From positions 98,461 through 162,460 of the forward strand of contig NZ_JADZLT010000054.1 in the NCBI RefSeq assembly GCF_015904235.1: a DNA stretch of 64,000 bases, in the 5' to 3' direction. The position numbers and the translations under genes are program-made. The notes below the pieces were generated by a model, which made no database searches, was not told the DNA's origin, and saw only the letters and a program-made list of their open reading frames with translations. Source of the DNA: Methylobrevis albus. GTDB lineage: Bacteria; Pseudomonadota; Alphaproteobacteria; Rhizobiales; Pleomorphomonadaceae. This document shows, in pieces, positions 40,223-52,682 of this stretch (positions within the stretch are counted from its first letter, which is position 1; the number at the start of each line of letters is the position of its first letter).

Positions 40223-41047
40223 TCAGCTGCGCCAGAAGCTCGGCATGTGCTCGGCGAGCACGCCGCCGAGGCGCAGCGGCTCGATCGCCGTCGCGAGCCC
40301 GGTCGCATCGTCGACCTCGACCGCGACGCCCGACAGCGTCGCCGGCCCCGCCGCCGGCTGGAAGCGTTGCGAGGGCACCTTGGTGAGGAAGCGGTGGATC
40401 GGCTCGTCCTTTTCCATGCCGAGCACGCCGTCGTAGTCGCCGGTCATGCCGGCATCCGACATGTAGGCGGTGCCGCCGGCAAGAATCCGGTGGTCGGAGG
40501 TCGGCACGTGGGTGTGGGTGCCGACGACGAGGCTGGCCCGCCCGTCGACGAAATGTGCCAGCGCCTGCTTCTCGCTGGTCGCCTCGGCGTGCACGTCGAT
40601 CAGCACGGCGTCGGCCTGCTCGCCGAGCGGGCAGGCGTCGAGTTCCGCCGCCACCATGCGGAACGGATCCTCCATCGCGTCCATGAACACCCGGCCCATG
40701 ACGTTCATGACCAGCACGCGGGCGCCGTTGCGGGCGATGAAGAGATTGGCGCCGCGGCCGGGGGTGCCGGGCGGGAAATTGACCGGCCGGATCAGCCGGT
40801 CCTGCCTTGCGATGAAGACCAGCGCCTCGCGCTGGTCGAAGGCATGGTTGCCGAGCGTCACGGCGTCGGCGCCGGCGTCGAGGAAGGTCTGGCAGATCTC
40901 CTCGGTGATGCCGAAGCCGCCGGCGGCGTTCTCGCCGTTGACGACGACGAAGTCGAGCCGGTGGTCGGCCACCAGCCCCGGCAGCCGCTCGGCCAGCACG
41001 TTGCGCCCGCTGCGCCCGACGACGTCGCCGATGAAGAGCAGTCTCAT
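40223..41047 (-). CDS. YmdB-family metallophosphoesterase
   Basis: The 274-residue protein has the binuclear metal site of the TIGR00282/YmdB group: Asp8 (MRLLFIGDVVGRSGR), Glu39/Asn40 (VVNGENAAGG), Asn67/His68 (TLGNHAFDQ), and the HAEATSEKQA and VGTHTHVPTSD loops. YmdB hydrolyses 2',3'-cyclic nucleotides in Bacillus. The ATG at 41047 overlaps the fau stop by 4 bases, so the two genes are translated as a unit. It is convergent with nothing and ends 151 bp before the opgC start. Confidence 0.92.
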   Translation of the reverse strand: MRLLFIGDVVGRSGRNVLAERLPGLVADHRLDFVVVNGENAAGGFGITEEICQTFLDAGADAVTLGNHAFDQREALVFIARQDRLIRPVNFPPGTPGRGANLFIARNGARVLVMNVMGRVFMDAMEDPFRMVAAELDACPLGEQADAVLIDVHAEATSEKQALAHFVDGRASLVVGTHTHVPTSDHRILAGGTAYMSDAGMTGDYDGVLGMEKDEPIHRFLTKVPSQRFQPAAGPATLSGVAVEVDDATGLATAIEPLRLGGVLAEHMPSFWRS

Positions 41048-41682
41048 GCGTGCGCCTCCCCGCCGGCGGCCGGCGCCGCGTCGATCCATTCGGCCTCGGT
41101 CAGCACGGCTTCGAGCGGAATGTCGTGCGGCTCGACCGGCACCGCGCCCACCTCCTGGCAGGCGAAGGCGAGGCCGACGACGCGCGGGAAATGCCCTTCG
41201 GCGTGGAAGCGGGCGATGGTCTGGTCGTAGTGCGCCTTGCCGTAGCCGATCCGGCCGCCGCGGCGGTCGAAGGCCGACAGCGGCGCGAGCACGAGGTCGG
41301 GCACCACGACGGGCGCCGATCCGGCGGGGCCCGAGGTGCCGAAGCCGAGCGGCACCAGCGCGTCGCCCGGCGTCCACGCCCGGAAGAACAGACCGCCGGT
41401 CTTCAGGATGATCGGCAGGCCGATGCGGATGCCCGCCCGCTGGTGCAGCGCGTCCAGCAGCGGCCGCGGGTCGATTTCGGAGCGGATCGGCAGGAAGGCG
41501 CTGACGACGCAGCCCGGCGGCAGCGCCAGCCGCTCCGCGTGGCGGGCGAGCGCCAGCGATGCGGCGGCGCGCGCGGCCTCCGGCATCGCGTCCCGCGCGG
41601 CGAGCCGCTCGGCCCTCAGCCGCGCCTTCGCCGCCGCAGCCCCCTCCCCTCCGGCCCCCGCCGGGTTACGCCCCACCGCCAT
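41044..41682 (-). CDS. fau: 5-formyltetrahydrofolate cyclo-ligase
   Basis: The 212-residue enzyme converts 5-formyl-THF to 5,10-methenyl-THF with ATP, returning stored folate to the one-carbon pool. The C-terminal signature RRGGRIGYGKAHYDQTIARF (about 145-165) carries the phosphate-binding Gly/Lys loop. The N-terminal Ala/Arg-rich helix is typical. The ATG at 41682 has GGAGA 5 bases upstream; a GTG 6 codons earlier is the alternative. The zapA-6S RNA-fau order seen here is conserved in many proteobacteria. Confidence 0.93.
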   Translation of the reverse strand: MAVGRNPAGAGGEGAAAAKARLRAERLAARDAMPEAARAAASLALARHAERLALPPGCVVSAFLPIRSEIDPRPLLDALHQRAGIRIGLPIILKTGGLFFRAWTPGDALVPLGFGTSGPAGSAPVVVPDLVLAPLSAFDRRGGRIGYGKAHYDQTIARFHAEGHFPRVVGLAFACQEVGAVPVEPHDIPLEAVLTEAEWIDAAPAAGGEAHA

Positions 41683-41786
41683 GGACTCTCCGCTCCGCAC
41701 GCTTGATCGGCGCCATGAGGCGCACGCCGGGGCGGTTGGTCAAGCCGCAAAGGAGATGAGGTAGGGGATGGGCGGGTTGCGCTTCG

Positions 41787-41973
41787 TGCCGTGTGGCCTC
41801 CCCCCTCCCTGTCCCTCCCCCGCTTCGCAGGAGAGGGGACGATGGGCGAGAGGACTTTCGAACAGCGGAGGTCGCGCCGAAGCGAAAGCCTTTCGGTGGA
41901 AGGCGATCTAACCTCCGGCGTCCCCTCTCCTGCGAAGCGGGGGAGGGACAGGGAGGGGGCAGCAGCCGCGCCG
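41787..41973. repeat. Composite inverted-repeat element, copy 2 (inverted)
   Basis: Arms at 41787-41841 and about 41919-41973. The outer 10 bp of the right arm have diverged, the rest matches copies 1 and 3. The core reads like copy 3 only when reverse-complemented (CTTTCGCTTCGGCGCGACC against CTTCGCTTCGGCGCGATCC), so this copy is inserted in the opposite orientation. It sits between 6S RNA and fau. Confidence 0.85.
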
Positions 41974-42017
41974 TCAGGGCGCCGCGCTGCGTCCAGAACC
42001 GCAATCACCAAGAAATC

Positions 42018-42183
42018 AGGTCGGCGTGCCGCCTCGGCCGTCGGAATGTCGATCCCGGGAAACCTACAGCGTAGGTGGGAGCCGTATGTCCAGGCCCACG
42101 GGCCCAGTCAGGGACAGCCCCCGTTCGGATCGATAAGGCCCCGGGGATAAGAGTTCCTGACGCACCGCGCAGCAACGCCGACC
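42018..42183 (-). ncRNA. ssrS: 6S RNA
   Basis: Between zapA and fau, the classic 6S position, the minus strand reads TATATT (42192-42187, a -10 box) and then about 165 nt that could fold into one long interrupted hairpin. The ends pair perfectly over 9 bp: GGTCGGCGT (minus 42183-42175) with ACGCCGACC (minus 42027-42019). Inner complementary patches include CCCGGGGCC and the GGGCCCGTGGGCC palindrome. 6S RNA mimics an open promoter and sequesters sigma-70 polymerase in stationary phase. Boundaries are approximate, and the identification rests on synteny and fold rather than sequence search. Confidence 0.75.
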
Positions 42184-42274
42184 CCGAATATAGGCGGCTT
42201 CGACGGCGGCGGCCAGTGGCATCGCCGGACAAGGCCGAAAGATATCCGCGCCGGTCCAACGCCCGGCCGCGGCG

Positions 42275-42643
42275 TCACTCGCGCGCGTTCTTGTCCAGCG
42301 CCGCGGCGAGGGCGTCGATGCGCGCGGCCACCGACGCGATCCGTTGGGAATGCTGGTTTTCCACCGAGCCGTGCCGGTCGATCAGCCGGTCGCGGCTCTC
42401 GCGCAGGCTGGTCACTTCGGCCTCGAGCCCGCGCAGGCGCCGCTCGGTCTCGGACAGCCGGTCGAAGATGGTGATCGCCGACATCACGATGAGGCGCTGG
42501 TCGCCGATCTCGCCGAAGACGCGGCGGAGCTCGTCGATGGTCTCGTCGAGCCGGCGGGCGAGGCCGAACAGGTGCTCCTCCTGCCCGTCGTCGCAGGCCA
42601 TGCGGTAGGTCTTGCCCGCGATCGTGACGGTCACCTGCGCCAT
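42275..42643 (-). CDS. zapA: Cell division protein ZapA
   Basis: The 122-residue FtsZ-ring stabiliser starts AQVTVTIAGKTYRMACDDGQEEHLFGLARRLDE, the ZapA globular head (about 1-45). The C-terminal coiled coil (about 60-120) tetramerises. It crosslinks FtsZ filaments at midcell. AAAGGTGAG lies upstream of ATG 42643. The DUF4164 gene upstream on the same strand, 74 bp away, is its usual rhizobial partner, and 6S RNA follows. Confidence 0.93.
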   Translation of the reverse strand: MAQVTVTIAGKTYRMACDDGQEEHLFGLARRLDETIDELRRVFGEIGDQRLIVMSAITIFDRLSETERRLRGLEAEVTSLRESRDRLIDRHGSVENQHSQRIASVAARIDALAAALDKNARE

Positions 42644-42717
42644 CGGGAACTCACCTTTGCCGGCGATCGGGCCGGCGCGATTGAAGGACAGGGGAATGCG
42701 GCACCGGCGCCCACGCC

Positions 42718-42999
42718 TCAGCCGCCGTGCGCATCGAGCACGGCGCGGATCGATTCCATCGCCGCCACCAGCCGGCGGGAGACCTCGCGGTTGGCGTCCT
42801 CGAGCCGGCCGGCCCGGGCGGCCGAGGCGTCGAGGTCCTGGGCGAGCCGGGAACGATCTTCGCCGAGGCGGGCGAGCTCTTCTTCCAGATCGACGATGCT
42901 GCGATCCGCCGCCAGTCGGCGCGTGACGGATTGCTCGAGCCGCCCGAGGGCAGACTCCAGTTCACGCATCGCCGCCTCGAACGCACCGCCCTCGGACAT
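42718..42999 (-). CDS. DUF4164 coiled-coil protein
   Basis: A 93-residue, almost entirely helical protein (FEAAMRELESALGRLEQSV, then EELARLGEDRSRLAQDLD). Its placement just upstream of zapA is typical of DUF4164 proteins in Hyphomicrobiales. TGGAG lies 7 bases before ATG 42999, which decides the start. No enzymatic residues are evident. A division or FtsZ-ring-related scaffolding role is a reasonable guess from the neighbour, but unproven. Confidence 0.85.
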   Translation of the reverse strand: MSEGGAFEAAMRELESALGRLEQSVTRRLAADRSIVDLEEELARLGEDRSRLAQDLDASAARAGRLEDANREVSRRLVAAMESIRAVLDAHGG

Positions 43000-43386
43000 G
43001 CACCGTCTCCAGCCGCCGCTGCCGGTCGCGCGGCTGCACCTGTTTTCATCATGACCACGATTCGCCAACGGGTGCCACAGCCGGCGCCCGGGCGCAATCG
43101 CCGTCGGCGCATTGGCGCCACCGGCAAATGCCGGCAAAGCGCCGGGTGGCGTCGGCCGGCAGTCTGATTGACAGGAACCGGCGTCCTGCTATTGATCGGG
43201 CGGCCTTCGCAAAGGCCGCACGCGGACGGGCCGGCGTCGCCCGGCAGGCGGCCCAGCGGCCGCCGCCGACCCGGGCGTCCCGGCGGCCCGCCTTCAACCG
43301 CGGCGATCTCCCGCGCCGCCATCGTTCCGCCAGCCGGACAGCCGATCATTCCACGGCACCCGCTCGCAATTCCCGAGGCTCCCGAC
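43000..43386. promoter_or_regulatory. Divergent promoter region DUF4164-zapA / tkt
   Basis: The 387-bp space between two divergent operons must contain both promoters. An A/T-richer patch is at about 43040-43055 (TTTTCATCATGACC). A GC-rich run at 43195-43310 with repeated GGCCGCCG-type words shows no gene. No clear binding palindrome is assigned. Confidence 0.4.
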
Positions 43387-45375
<1,989 letters not shown>

Positions 45376-45566
45376 GCCGCTTCGATCCGGCCGCCCCACG
45401 CGGGGCGGCCGCAGGCTTGATCCGGCGGTCGGGGTGGGGCGGCCGCAGCTAGACAACCAACGACGGCGATCCGCCGGCCATCGGACCACACCCGCGCTGC
45501 TGAGCGCGGGGGCAACCAGCGTCCGTGCCGCCGCGAAGCCGAACCCAAGCGAGGAGCGACAGGACC

Positions 45567-46574
<1,008 letters not shown>

Positions 46575-46596
46575 CCCGTCCGCCGTCCGGCCGGTT

Positions 46597-46733
46597 CCCG
46601 CGCCCTTGGAGACGGCCCTCGCGGGCCTCCTCAGGGTGAGGGAACTGGCCGGATGGCGGAACTCTGGCACCGCACCGAAGGCCTCATCCTGAGGAGGCCC
46701 GCGAGGGCCGTCTCGAAGGACGAGGCCGGGCGC
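46597..46733. repeat. Paired palindromic repeat, family C copy 3
   Basis: Left arm CCCGCGCCCTTGGAGACGGCC, then CGCGGGCCTCCTCAGGGTGAGG; right arm CCTCATCCTGAGGAGGCCCGC, then GGGCCGTCTCGAAGGACGAGG. The right arm is the best match to the 'CATCCTGAGGA...GTCTCGAAGG' consensus. It occupies most of the gap-pgk spacer and could form a strong stem in the shared transcript. Confidence 0.8.
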
Positions 46734-46761
46734 TCCGACCGATGAACCGGGAGAGACCCCG

Positions 46762-47958
46762 ATGGCCGCCTTCAAGACGATCGACGACGCCGATTTCGCC
46801 GGCAAGCGCGTGCTGGTCCGCGTCGACCTCAACGTGCCGATGGAAAACGGCCACGTCACCGACACCACCCGCATCGACCGCATCGTGCCGACGATCCGCG
46901 ACCTCGTCCGCGCCCATGCCAAGGTGATCCTGCTCGCCCATTTCGGCCGCCCGAAGGGCCAGCCGAAGGCCGAGGACAGCCTGAAGCCCGTCGTGGCGCC
47001 GCTGGCGAAAGCCGTCGGCAAGCCGGTCGCCTTCGCCGAGGACTGCATCGGCGAGGCGGCGGCCGCGGCCGTCGCGGCGCTCGGGCCGGGCGAGATCCTG
47101 CTGCTCGAGAACACCCGCTTCCACAAGGGCGAAGAGAAGAACGACGCCGACTTCGTCGCGGCGCTCGCCGAAAACGGCGACGCCTACGTCAACGACGCCT
47201 TCTCCGCCGCCCACCGCGCCCATGCCTCGACCGAAGGCCTCGCCCACGTGCTGCCCGCCTATGCCGGTCGCACCATGCAGGCCGAACTCGAAGCGCTGGA
47301 AAAGGCGCTCGGCTCCCCGAAGCGCCCGGTGGTGGCGATCGTCGGCGGCGCCAAGGTGTCGTCGAAGATCGACGTGCTGGAGCACCTCGTCGGCCAGGTC
47401 GACGCGCTGGTGATCGGCGGCGGCATGGCGAACACCTTCGTCGCCGCGCAGGGCGCCGGCGTCGGCAAGTCGCTGTGCGAGCACGACCTCGCCGACACCG
47501 CCCGCCGCATCATGGCCAAGGCGGAAGCCGCAAAATGCGCGATCGTGCTGCCCGTCGACGCCATCGTCGCCTGGCACTTCGCCGCCGAGGCACCGAACCA
47601 CGCCTACGGCCTCGACGGGATCCCCGCCGACGGCATGATCCTCGACCTCGGGCCGCAGTCGATCGAGCGCATCCGCTCGGTGATCGACGACGCCCACACC
47701 CTGCTCTGGAACGGCCCGCTCGGCGCCTTCGAACTCACCCCGTTCGACAAGGCGACCGTCGCCGCCGCCCGCCATGCCGCCGAGCGCACCCGCAGCGGCC
47801 ACCTCGTCTCGGTCGCCGGCGGCGGCGACACGGTGGCGGCGCTGAACCACGCCGGCGTCGCCGGCGACTTCAGCTACGTCTCCACCGCCGGCGGCGCCTT
47901 CCTCGAGTGGATGGAAGGCAAGGAACTGCCGGGCGTCGCGGCGCTGACGAAGGGGTGA
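46762..47958 (+). CDS. pgk: Phosphoglycerate kinase
   Basis: The 398-residue monomer transfers phosphate between 1,3-bisphosphoglycerate and ADP. The N-terminal substrate domain has [24 protein letters not shown] (about 14-37) and [12 protein letters not shown]. The C-terminal nucleotide domain has [32 protein letters not shown] and [11 protein letters not shown]. The tail [17 protein letters not shown] closes the active site. A GGGAGAGA stretch precedes ATG 46762. No fba follows here, unlike several relatives; instead a repeat and a hydrolase gene come next. Confidence 0.98.
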   Translation: MAAFKTIDDADFAGKRVLVRVDLNVPMENGHVTDTTRIDRIVPTIRDLVRAHAKVILLAHFGRPKGQPKAEDSLKPVVAPLAKAVGKPVAFAEDCIGEAAAAAVAALGPGEILLLENTRFHKGEEKNDADFVAALAENGDAYVNDAFSAAHRAHASTEGLAHVLPAYAGRTMQAELEALEKALGSPKRPVVAIVGGAKVSSKIDVLEHLVGQVDALVIGGGMANTFVAAQGAGVGKSLCEHDLADTARRIMAKAEAAKCAIVLPVDAIVAWHFAAEAPNHAYGLDGIPADGMILDLGPQSIERIRSVIDDAHTLLWNGPLGAFELTPFDKATVAAARHAAERTRSGHLVSVAGGGDTVAALNHAGVAGDFSYVSTAGGAFLEWMEGKELPGVAALTKG

Positions 47959-47987
47959 GGTTTTTTTGGGGGGCGGCGCAGGCTTCA

Positions 47988-48173
47988 TGCCGTGCTGCCT
48001 CCCCCCTCCCTGTCCCTCCCCCGCTGCGCAGGAGAGGGGACGCAGGAGGTGAGTGTCCCCGCTTCAGCTGCGCTTCGCTTCGGCGCGATCCTTGTTTCGC
48101 GAAAGCCCTATCGCCCATCGTCCCCTCTCCTGCGAAGCGGGGGAGGGTCAGGGAGGGGGGAGGCCACACGGCA
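47988..48173. repeat. 186-bp composite inverted-repeat element, copy 3
   Basis: Arms 47988-48042 and 48119-48173 are inverted copies (TGCCGTGCTGCCTCCCC... to ...GGCCACACGGCA). The core (48043-48118), with GCGCTTCGCTTCGGCGCG and GCGAAAGCC, matches that of copy 1 in the same orientation. Total length equals copy 1 to the base. It lies between pgk and the next hydrolase gene. Confidence 0.85.
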
Positions 48174-48239
48174 AAGCATCTCGTCAGCTCAGGACGGGAC
48201 GCACGCCCCTCCCGCCCCACCTGCAGCGAGGGAGCCCAG

Positions 48240-49130
48240 ATGAAATCCGTATCCGCCGGCGTGCTCGAGATCGCCTACACCGACACCGGCCCGGCGGATG
48301 GCATCCCCGCCGTCCTGCTGCACGGCTTCCCCTACGACGCCCATGCCTACGACGAGGTCGCCGACCACCTCGCCGCCGCCGGCGTGCGCAGCATCGTGCC
48401 GTCCCTGCGCGGCTACGGCGCCACCCGTTTCCTCGATGAGACCACCATGCGTTCCGGTGAACAGGCGGCGCTCGGGGCGGACCTCTTGGCGCTGATGAAC
48501 GCACTCGGCCTCGAGCGCGCGATCCTCGGCGGTTACGACTGGGGCGGGCGGGCAGCGTGCATCGTGTCCGCCCTCTGGCCGGAGCGCTCGCTGGGGCTGG
48601 TGAGCTGCGGCGCCGGCTACAACATCCAGAACATCGCCGCCGCCGGCACTCCCGTGCCGCCCGAGGAAGAAGCCCGCTACTGGTACCAGTACTATTTCCA
48701 CTCCGAACGCGGCCGCCGGGCGCTGGAAGACAACCGCCGCGGCGTCTGCCGCTTCATCTGGCAGCTCTGGTCGCCGAGCTGGGCCTTCGATGACGCGACC
48801 TTCGAGCGCTCGGCGGCGTCGTTCGACAATCCCGACTTCGTCGAGATCGTGATCCACTCCTACCGCCACCGCTTCGGCGGCATCCCCGGCGATCCCGCCT
48901 ATGCCGGCATCGAGGCGCGGCTGGCGGCGCAGCCGGACATCGCTGTCCCGGCCATCGTGCTGCTCGGCGGTGACGACGGCGTCGACCCGCCCGGCGCGGC
49001 CGATCCCGACGCGCCGCATTTCAGTGGCCCCTACGACCGCCGCCTCGTCGCTGGCGCCGGCCACAACCTGCCGCAGGAAGCGCCCGAGGCGTTTGCGACG
49101 GCGGTGCTCGACCTCGTCCGCCGAACCTGA
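48240..49130 (+). CDS. Alpha/beta hydrolase with Asp nucleophile (epoxide hydrolase/dehalogenase type)
   Basis: The 296-residue protein has its nucleophile elbow as GGYDWGGRAA, so the nucleophile is Asp100, followed by Trp as in epoxide hydrolases and haloalkane/haloacetate dehalogenases rather than in esterases. The oxyanion segment is VLLHGFPYDAHAYD and the base is His in AGAGHNLPQEAPE. A Tyr-rich cap region (ARYWYQYYFHSE) is consistent with epoxide or halide binding. GGGAG lies 5 bases before ATG 48240. The substrate is unknown; it is downstream of pgk beyond a repeat and ends at a shared terminator. Confidence 0.88.
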   Translation: MKSVSAGVLEIAYTDTGPADGIPAVLLHGFPYDAHAYDEVADHLAAAGVRSIVPSLRGYGATRFLDETTMRSGEQAALGADLLALMNALGLERAILGGYDWGGRAACIVSALWPERSLGLVSCGAGYNIQNIAAAGTPVPPEEEARYWYQYYFHSERGRRALEDNRRGVCRFIWQLWSPSWAFDDATFERSAASFDNPDFVEIVIHSYRHRFGGIPGDPAYAGIEARLAAQPDIAVPAIVLLGGDDGVDPPGAADPDAPHFSGPYDRRLVAGAGHNLPQEAPEAFATAVLDLVRRT

Positions 49131-49152
49131 CCCGCCCCGGAAAACGGGCAAC

Positions 49153-49185
49153 AAAAAAGCCCCGGTCTCGCGACCGGGGCCTTTT
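49153..49185. terminator. Bidirectional rho-independent terminator
   Basis: A 9-bp stem GCCCCGGTC/GACCGGGGC (49159-49167 and 49172-49180) with loop TCGC is flanked by AAAAAA on one side and CTTTT on the other. It serves the hydrolase on the plus strand and rpmE (stop 49208) on the minus strand. Confidence 0.9.
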
Positions 49186-49207
49186 CGAATTCTGACGGAC
49201 GCCGAAA

Positions 49208-49432
49208 TCAGCCGCCGAACAGGCCGCCGAACTTCGACTTGAAGCGCGAGACGCGGCCGCCGCGATCGAGCAGCTGCTGGGTGCCGCCGGTCCAGGCCGG
49301 GTGCGACTTCGGGTCGATGTCGAGGTTGAGCGTGTCGCCCTCGGCGCCGTAGCACGAGCGCATGGCGAGCTCGGTGCCGTCGGTCATCACGACCTTGATG
49401 GCGTGGTACTTGGGGTGGATGCCCTGCTTCAT
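49208..49432 (-). CDS. rpmE: 50S ribosomal protein L31 (zinc-free type)
   Basis: The 74-residue protein begins [18 protein letters not shown] and ends [15 protein letters not shown]. It has a single cysteine (RSCYG), not the CxxC set, so it is the C-minus form that does not bind zinc. AAGGA lies 9 bases before ATG 49432, deciding the start over a longer frame. It is monocistronic and convergent with the hydrolase gene across the terminator. Confidence 0.97.
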   Translation of the reverse strand: MKQGIHPKYHAIKVVMTDGTELAMRSCYGAEGDTLNLDIDPKSHPAWTGGTQQLLDRGGRVSRFKSKFGGLFGG

Positions 49433-49808
49433 GTCATCTGTTCCTTCCGGCACCGGCGTGTTGCCGGGCATGCCGAAGCCGTTTGGACGGCCCTTGCGGC
49501 ATGCGTCGTGATGAGAATGCGCCGCGTCGTTCGTAACGGTCCGCCGCTCGCCGGGACACTACCCCATCGAGAAGCCGCCGTCCGGCAACGAAAACGGCGG
49601 TTGCGACGCCGTCCTCGAAGGACACGTGTTTCGGGCGCCCGTATAGCGCAGGATGCGGGCGGATACAAGCCGCGCAACCGCCCGGCAGCCGGGCTTTCGC
49701 GGCCGTTCCCCACCCCGCCGCCCTTGCCAAGCCGGAACGGGCATGGTCATGCTCCCGCGCCGCGGCAGAGCGGTGCCCTCGAGGGCGGACGGACGGCGGA
49801 GGCAGCGC
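49433..49808. promoter_or_regulatory. Divergent promoter region rpmE / ABC transporter
   Basis: A 376-bp space. The frame of the ABC gene remains open upstream to 49653, but the best start is at 49809 (GGAGG 6 bases upstream), so the part 49653-49808 is taken as leader. The promoters of both genes must lie here. No palindrome or further gene is supported. Confidence 0.45.
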
Positions 49809-51602
<1,794 letters not shown>

Positions 51603-51609
51603 GGGGAGC

Positions 51610-52638
51610 TCACCGCTCCGTGAGCTTCAGCTCGATGCGCCGGTTGCGGGCATAGACCTCGTCGGTCTCGCCCTGTTCCAGCGGCTGATACTCGCCGAAG
51701 CCGGCGGCGACGAGGTGTTCGGGGCGGACGCCTTGCGAGATCAGGTACTTCACCACCGAGATCGCGCGGGCCGAGGAAAGCTCCCAGTTGTCGCGGAAAC
51801 GGCCGGTGCCGGACAGCGGGCGCGCGTCGGTGTGGCCGTCGACGCGCAAGACCCAGGCGATTTCGGCCGGGATCTCGGCCTCGAGCTCGAGCAGCGCCGC
51901 GGCGAGCTTGTCGAGTTCGCCGGTGCCGGCCGGGTTGAGCTGCTCCGAGCCCGAGCCGAACAGCACCTCCGACTGGAACACGAAGCGGTCGCCGACGACG
52001 CGGATGTCGGAGCGGGTGCCCAGAATCTCGCGCAGGCGGCCGAAGAAGTCGGAGCGGTAGCGCGACAGCTCCTGCACCCGCTGCGCCAGCGCCACGTTGA
52101 GCCGGCGGCCGAGGTCGGCGATCTTGGTCTGGCTCTCGCGGTCGCGGCCTTCCGAGGCGTCGAGCGCATCCTCCAGCGCCGCGATCTGGCGCCTGAGCGC
52201 CGAGATCTGCTGGTTGAGCAGCTCGACCTGCGCCAGCGCCCGCTGGCTGACCTGGCGCTCGTCGTTAAGGGCGGTGGAGAGCTGCGAGGCCTGGTCGCCG
52301 GCGGCGGCCCCGGCGCCGAGCTCGGCGGTCAACTGCGCCTGCAGCCGGTCGCGCTCGGCGGTCGCAGCATCAAGGCCCGACTGCAGGATCGCGAGGTTGT
52401 CGGCGAGGTCGCGCGCGCCGGCCCGCTCAAGCGCCAAGAGTTCGGTCAGCTCGGCGATCTGCGAGTTGAGCCGGATCAGCGCCTCGTCGCGGCCGGAGAT
52501 CTCCTGGCTGAGGAAGAACTGCGAGATCATGAACAGCGACAGCATGAACACGACCGTGAGAACCAGCGTCGACAGCGCGTCGACGAAGCTCGGCCAGTAG
52601 TTCATCTCGCCGGAGAAGCGGCGCCGGGTCAGTGCCAT
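51610..52638 (-). CDS. MotB/ZorB-like inner-membrane protein with OmpA peptidoglycan-binding domain
   Basis: The 342-residue protein has one N-terminal membrane helix (about 14-40, SFVDALSTLVLTVVFMLSLF) carrying Asp20, equivalent to the proton-binding Asp of MotB and ExbD. A long coiled coil follows (about 45-180), then a C-terminal OmpA-like domain (about 215-342) with VDGHTDARPLSGTGRFRDNWELSSARA and YARNRRIELKL. It pairs with the MotA-like gene 44 bp upstream on the same strand. The pair would form a proton-driven stator anchored to peptidoglycan. No flagellar genes are nearby, so a motor role in motility is not implied. Confidence 0.9.
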   Translation of the reverse strand: MALTRRRFSGEMNYWPSFVDALSTLVLTVVFMLSLFMISQFFLSQEISGRDEALIRLNSQIAELTELLALERAGARDLADNLAILQSGLDAATAERDRLQAQLTAELGAGAAAGDQASQLSTALNDERQVSQRALAQVELLNQQISALRRQIAALEDALDASEGRDRESQTKIADLGRRLNVALAQRVQELSRYRSDFFGRLREILGTRSDIRVVGDRFVFQSEVLFGSGSEQLNPAGTGELDKLAAALLELEAEIPAEIAWVLRVDGHTDARPLSGTGRFRDNWELSSARAISVVKYLISQGVRPEHLVAAGFGEYQPLEQGETDEVYARNRRIELKLTER

Positions 52639-52682
52639 CGTTCAGCTTCCCTTGCGCGGGCCAGCCCGCCGTCCTCGTCGGA

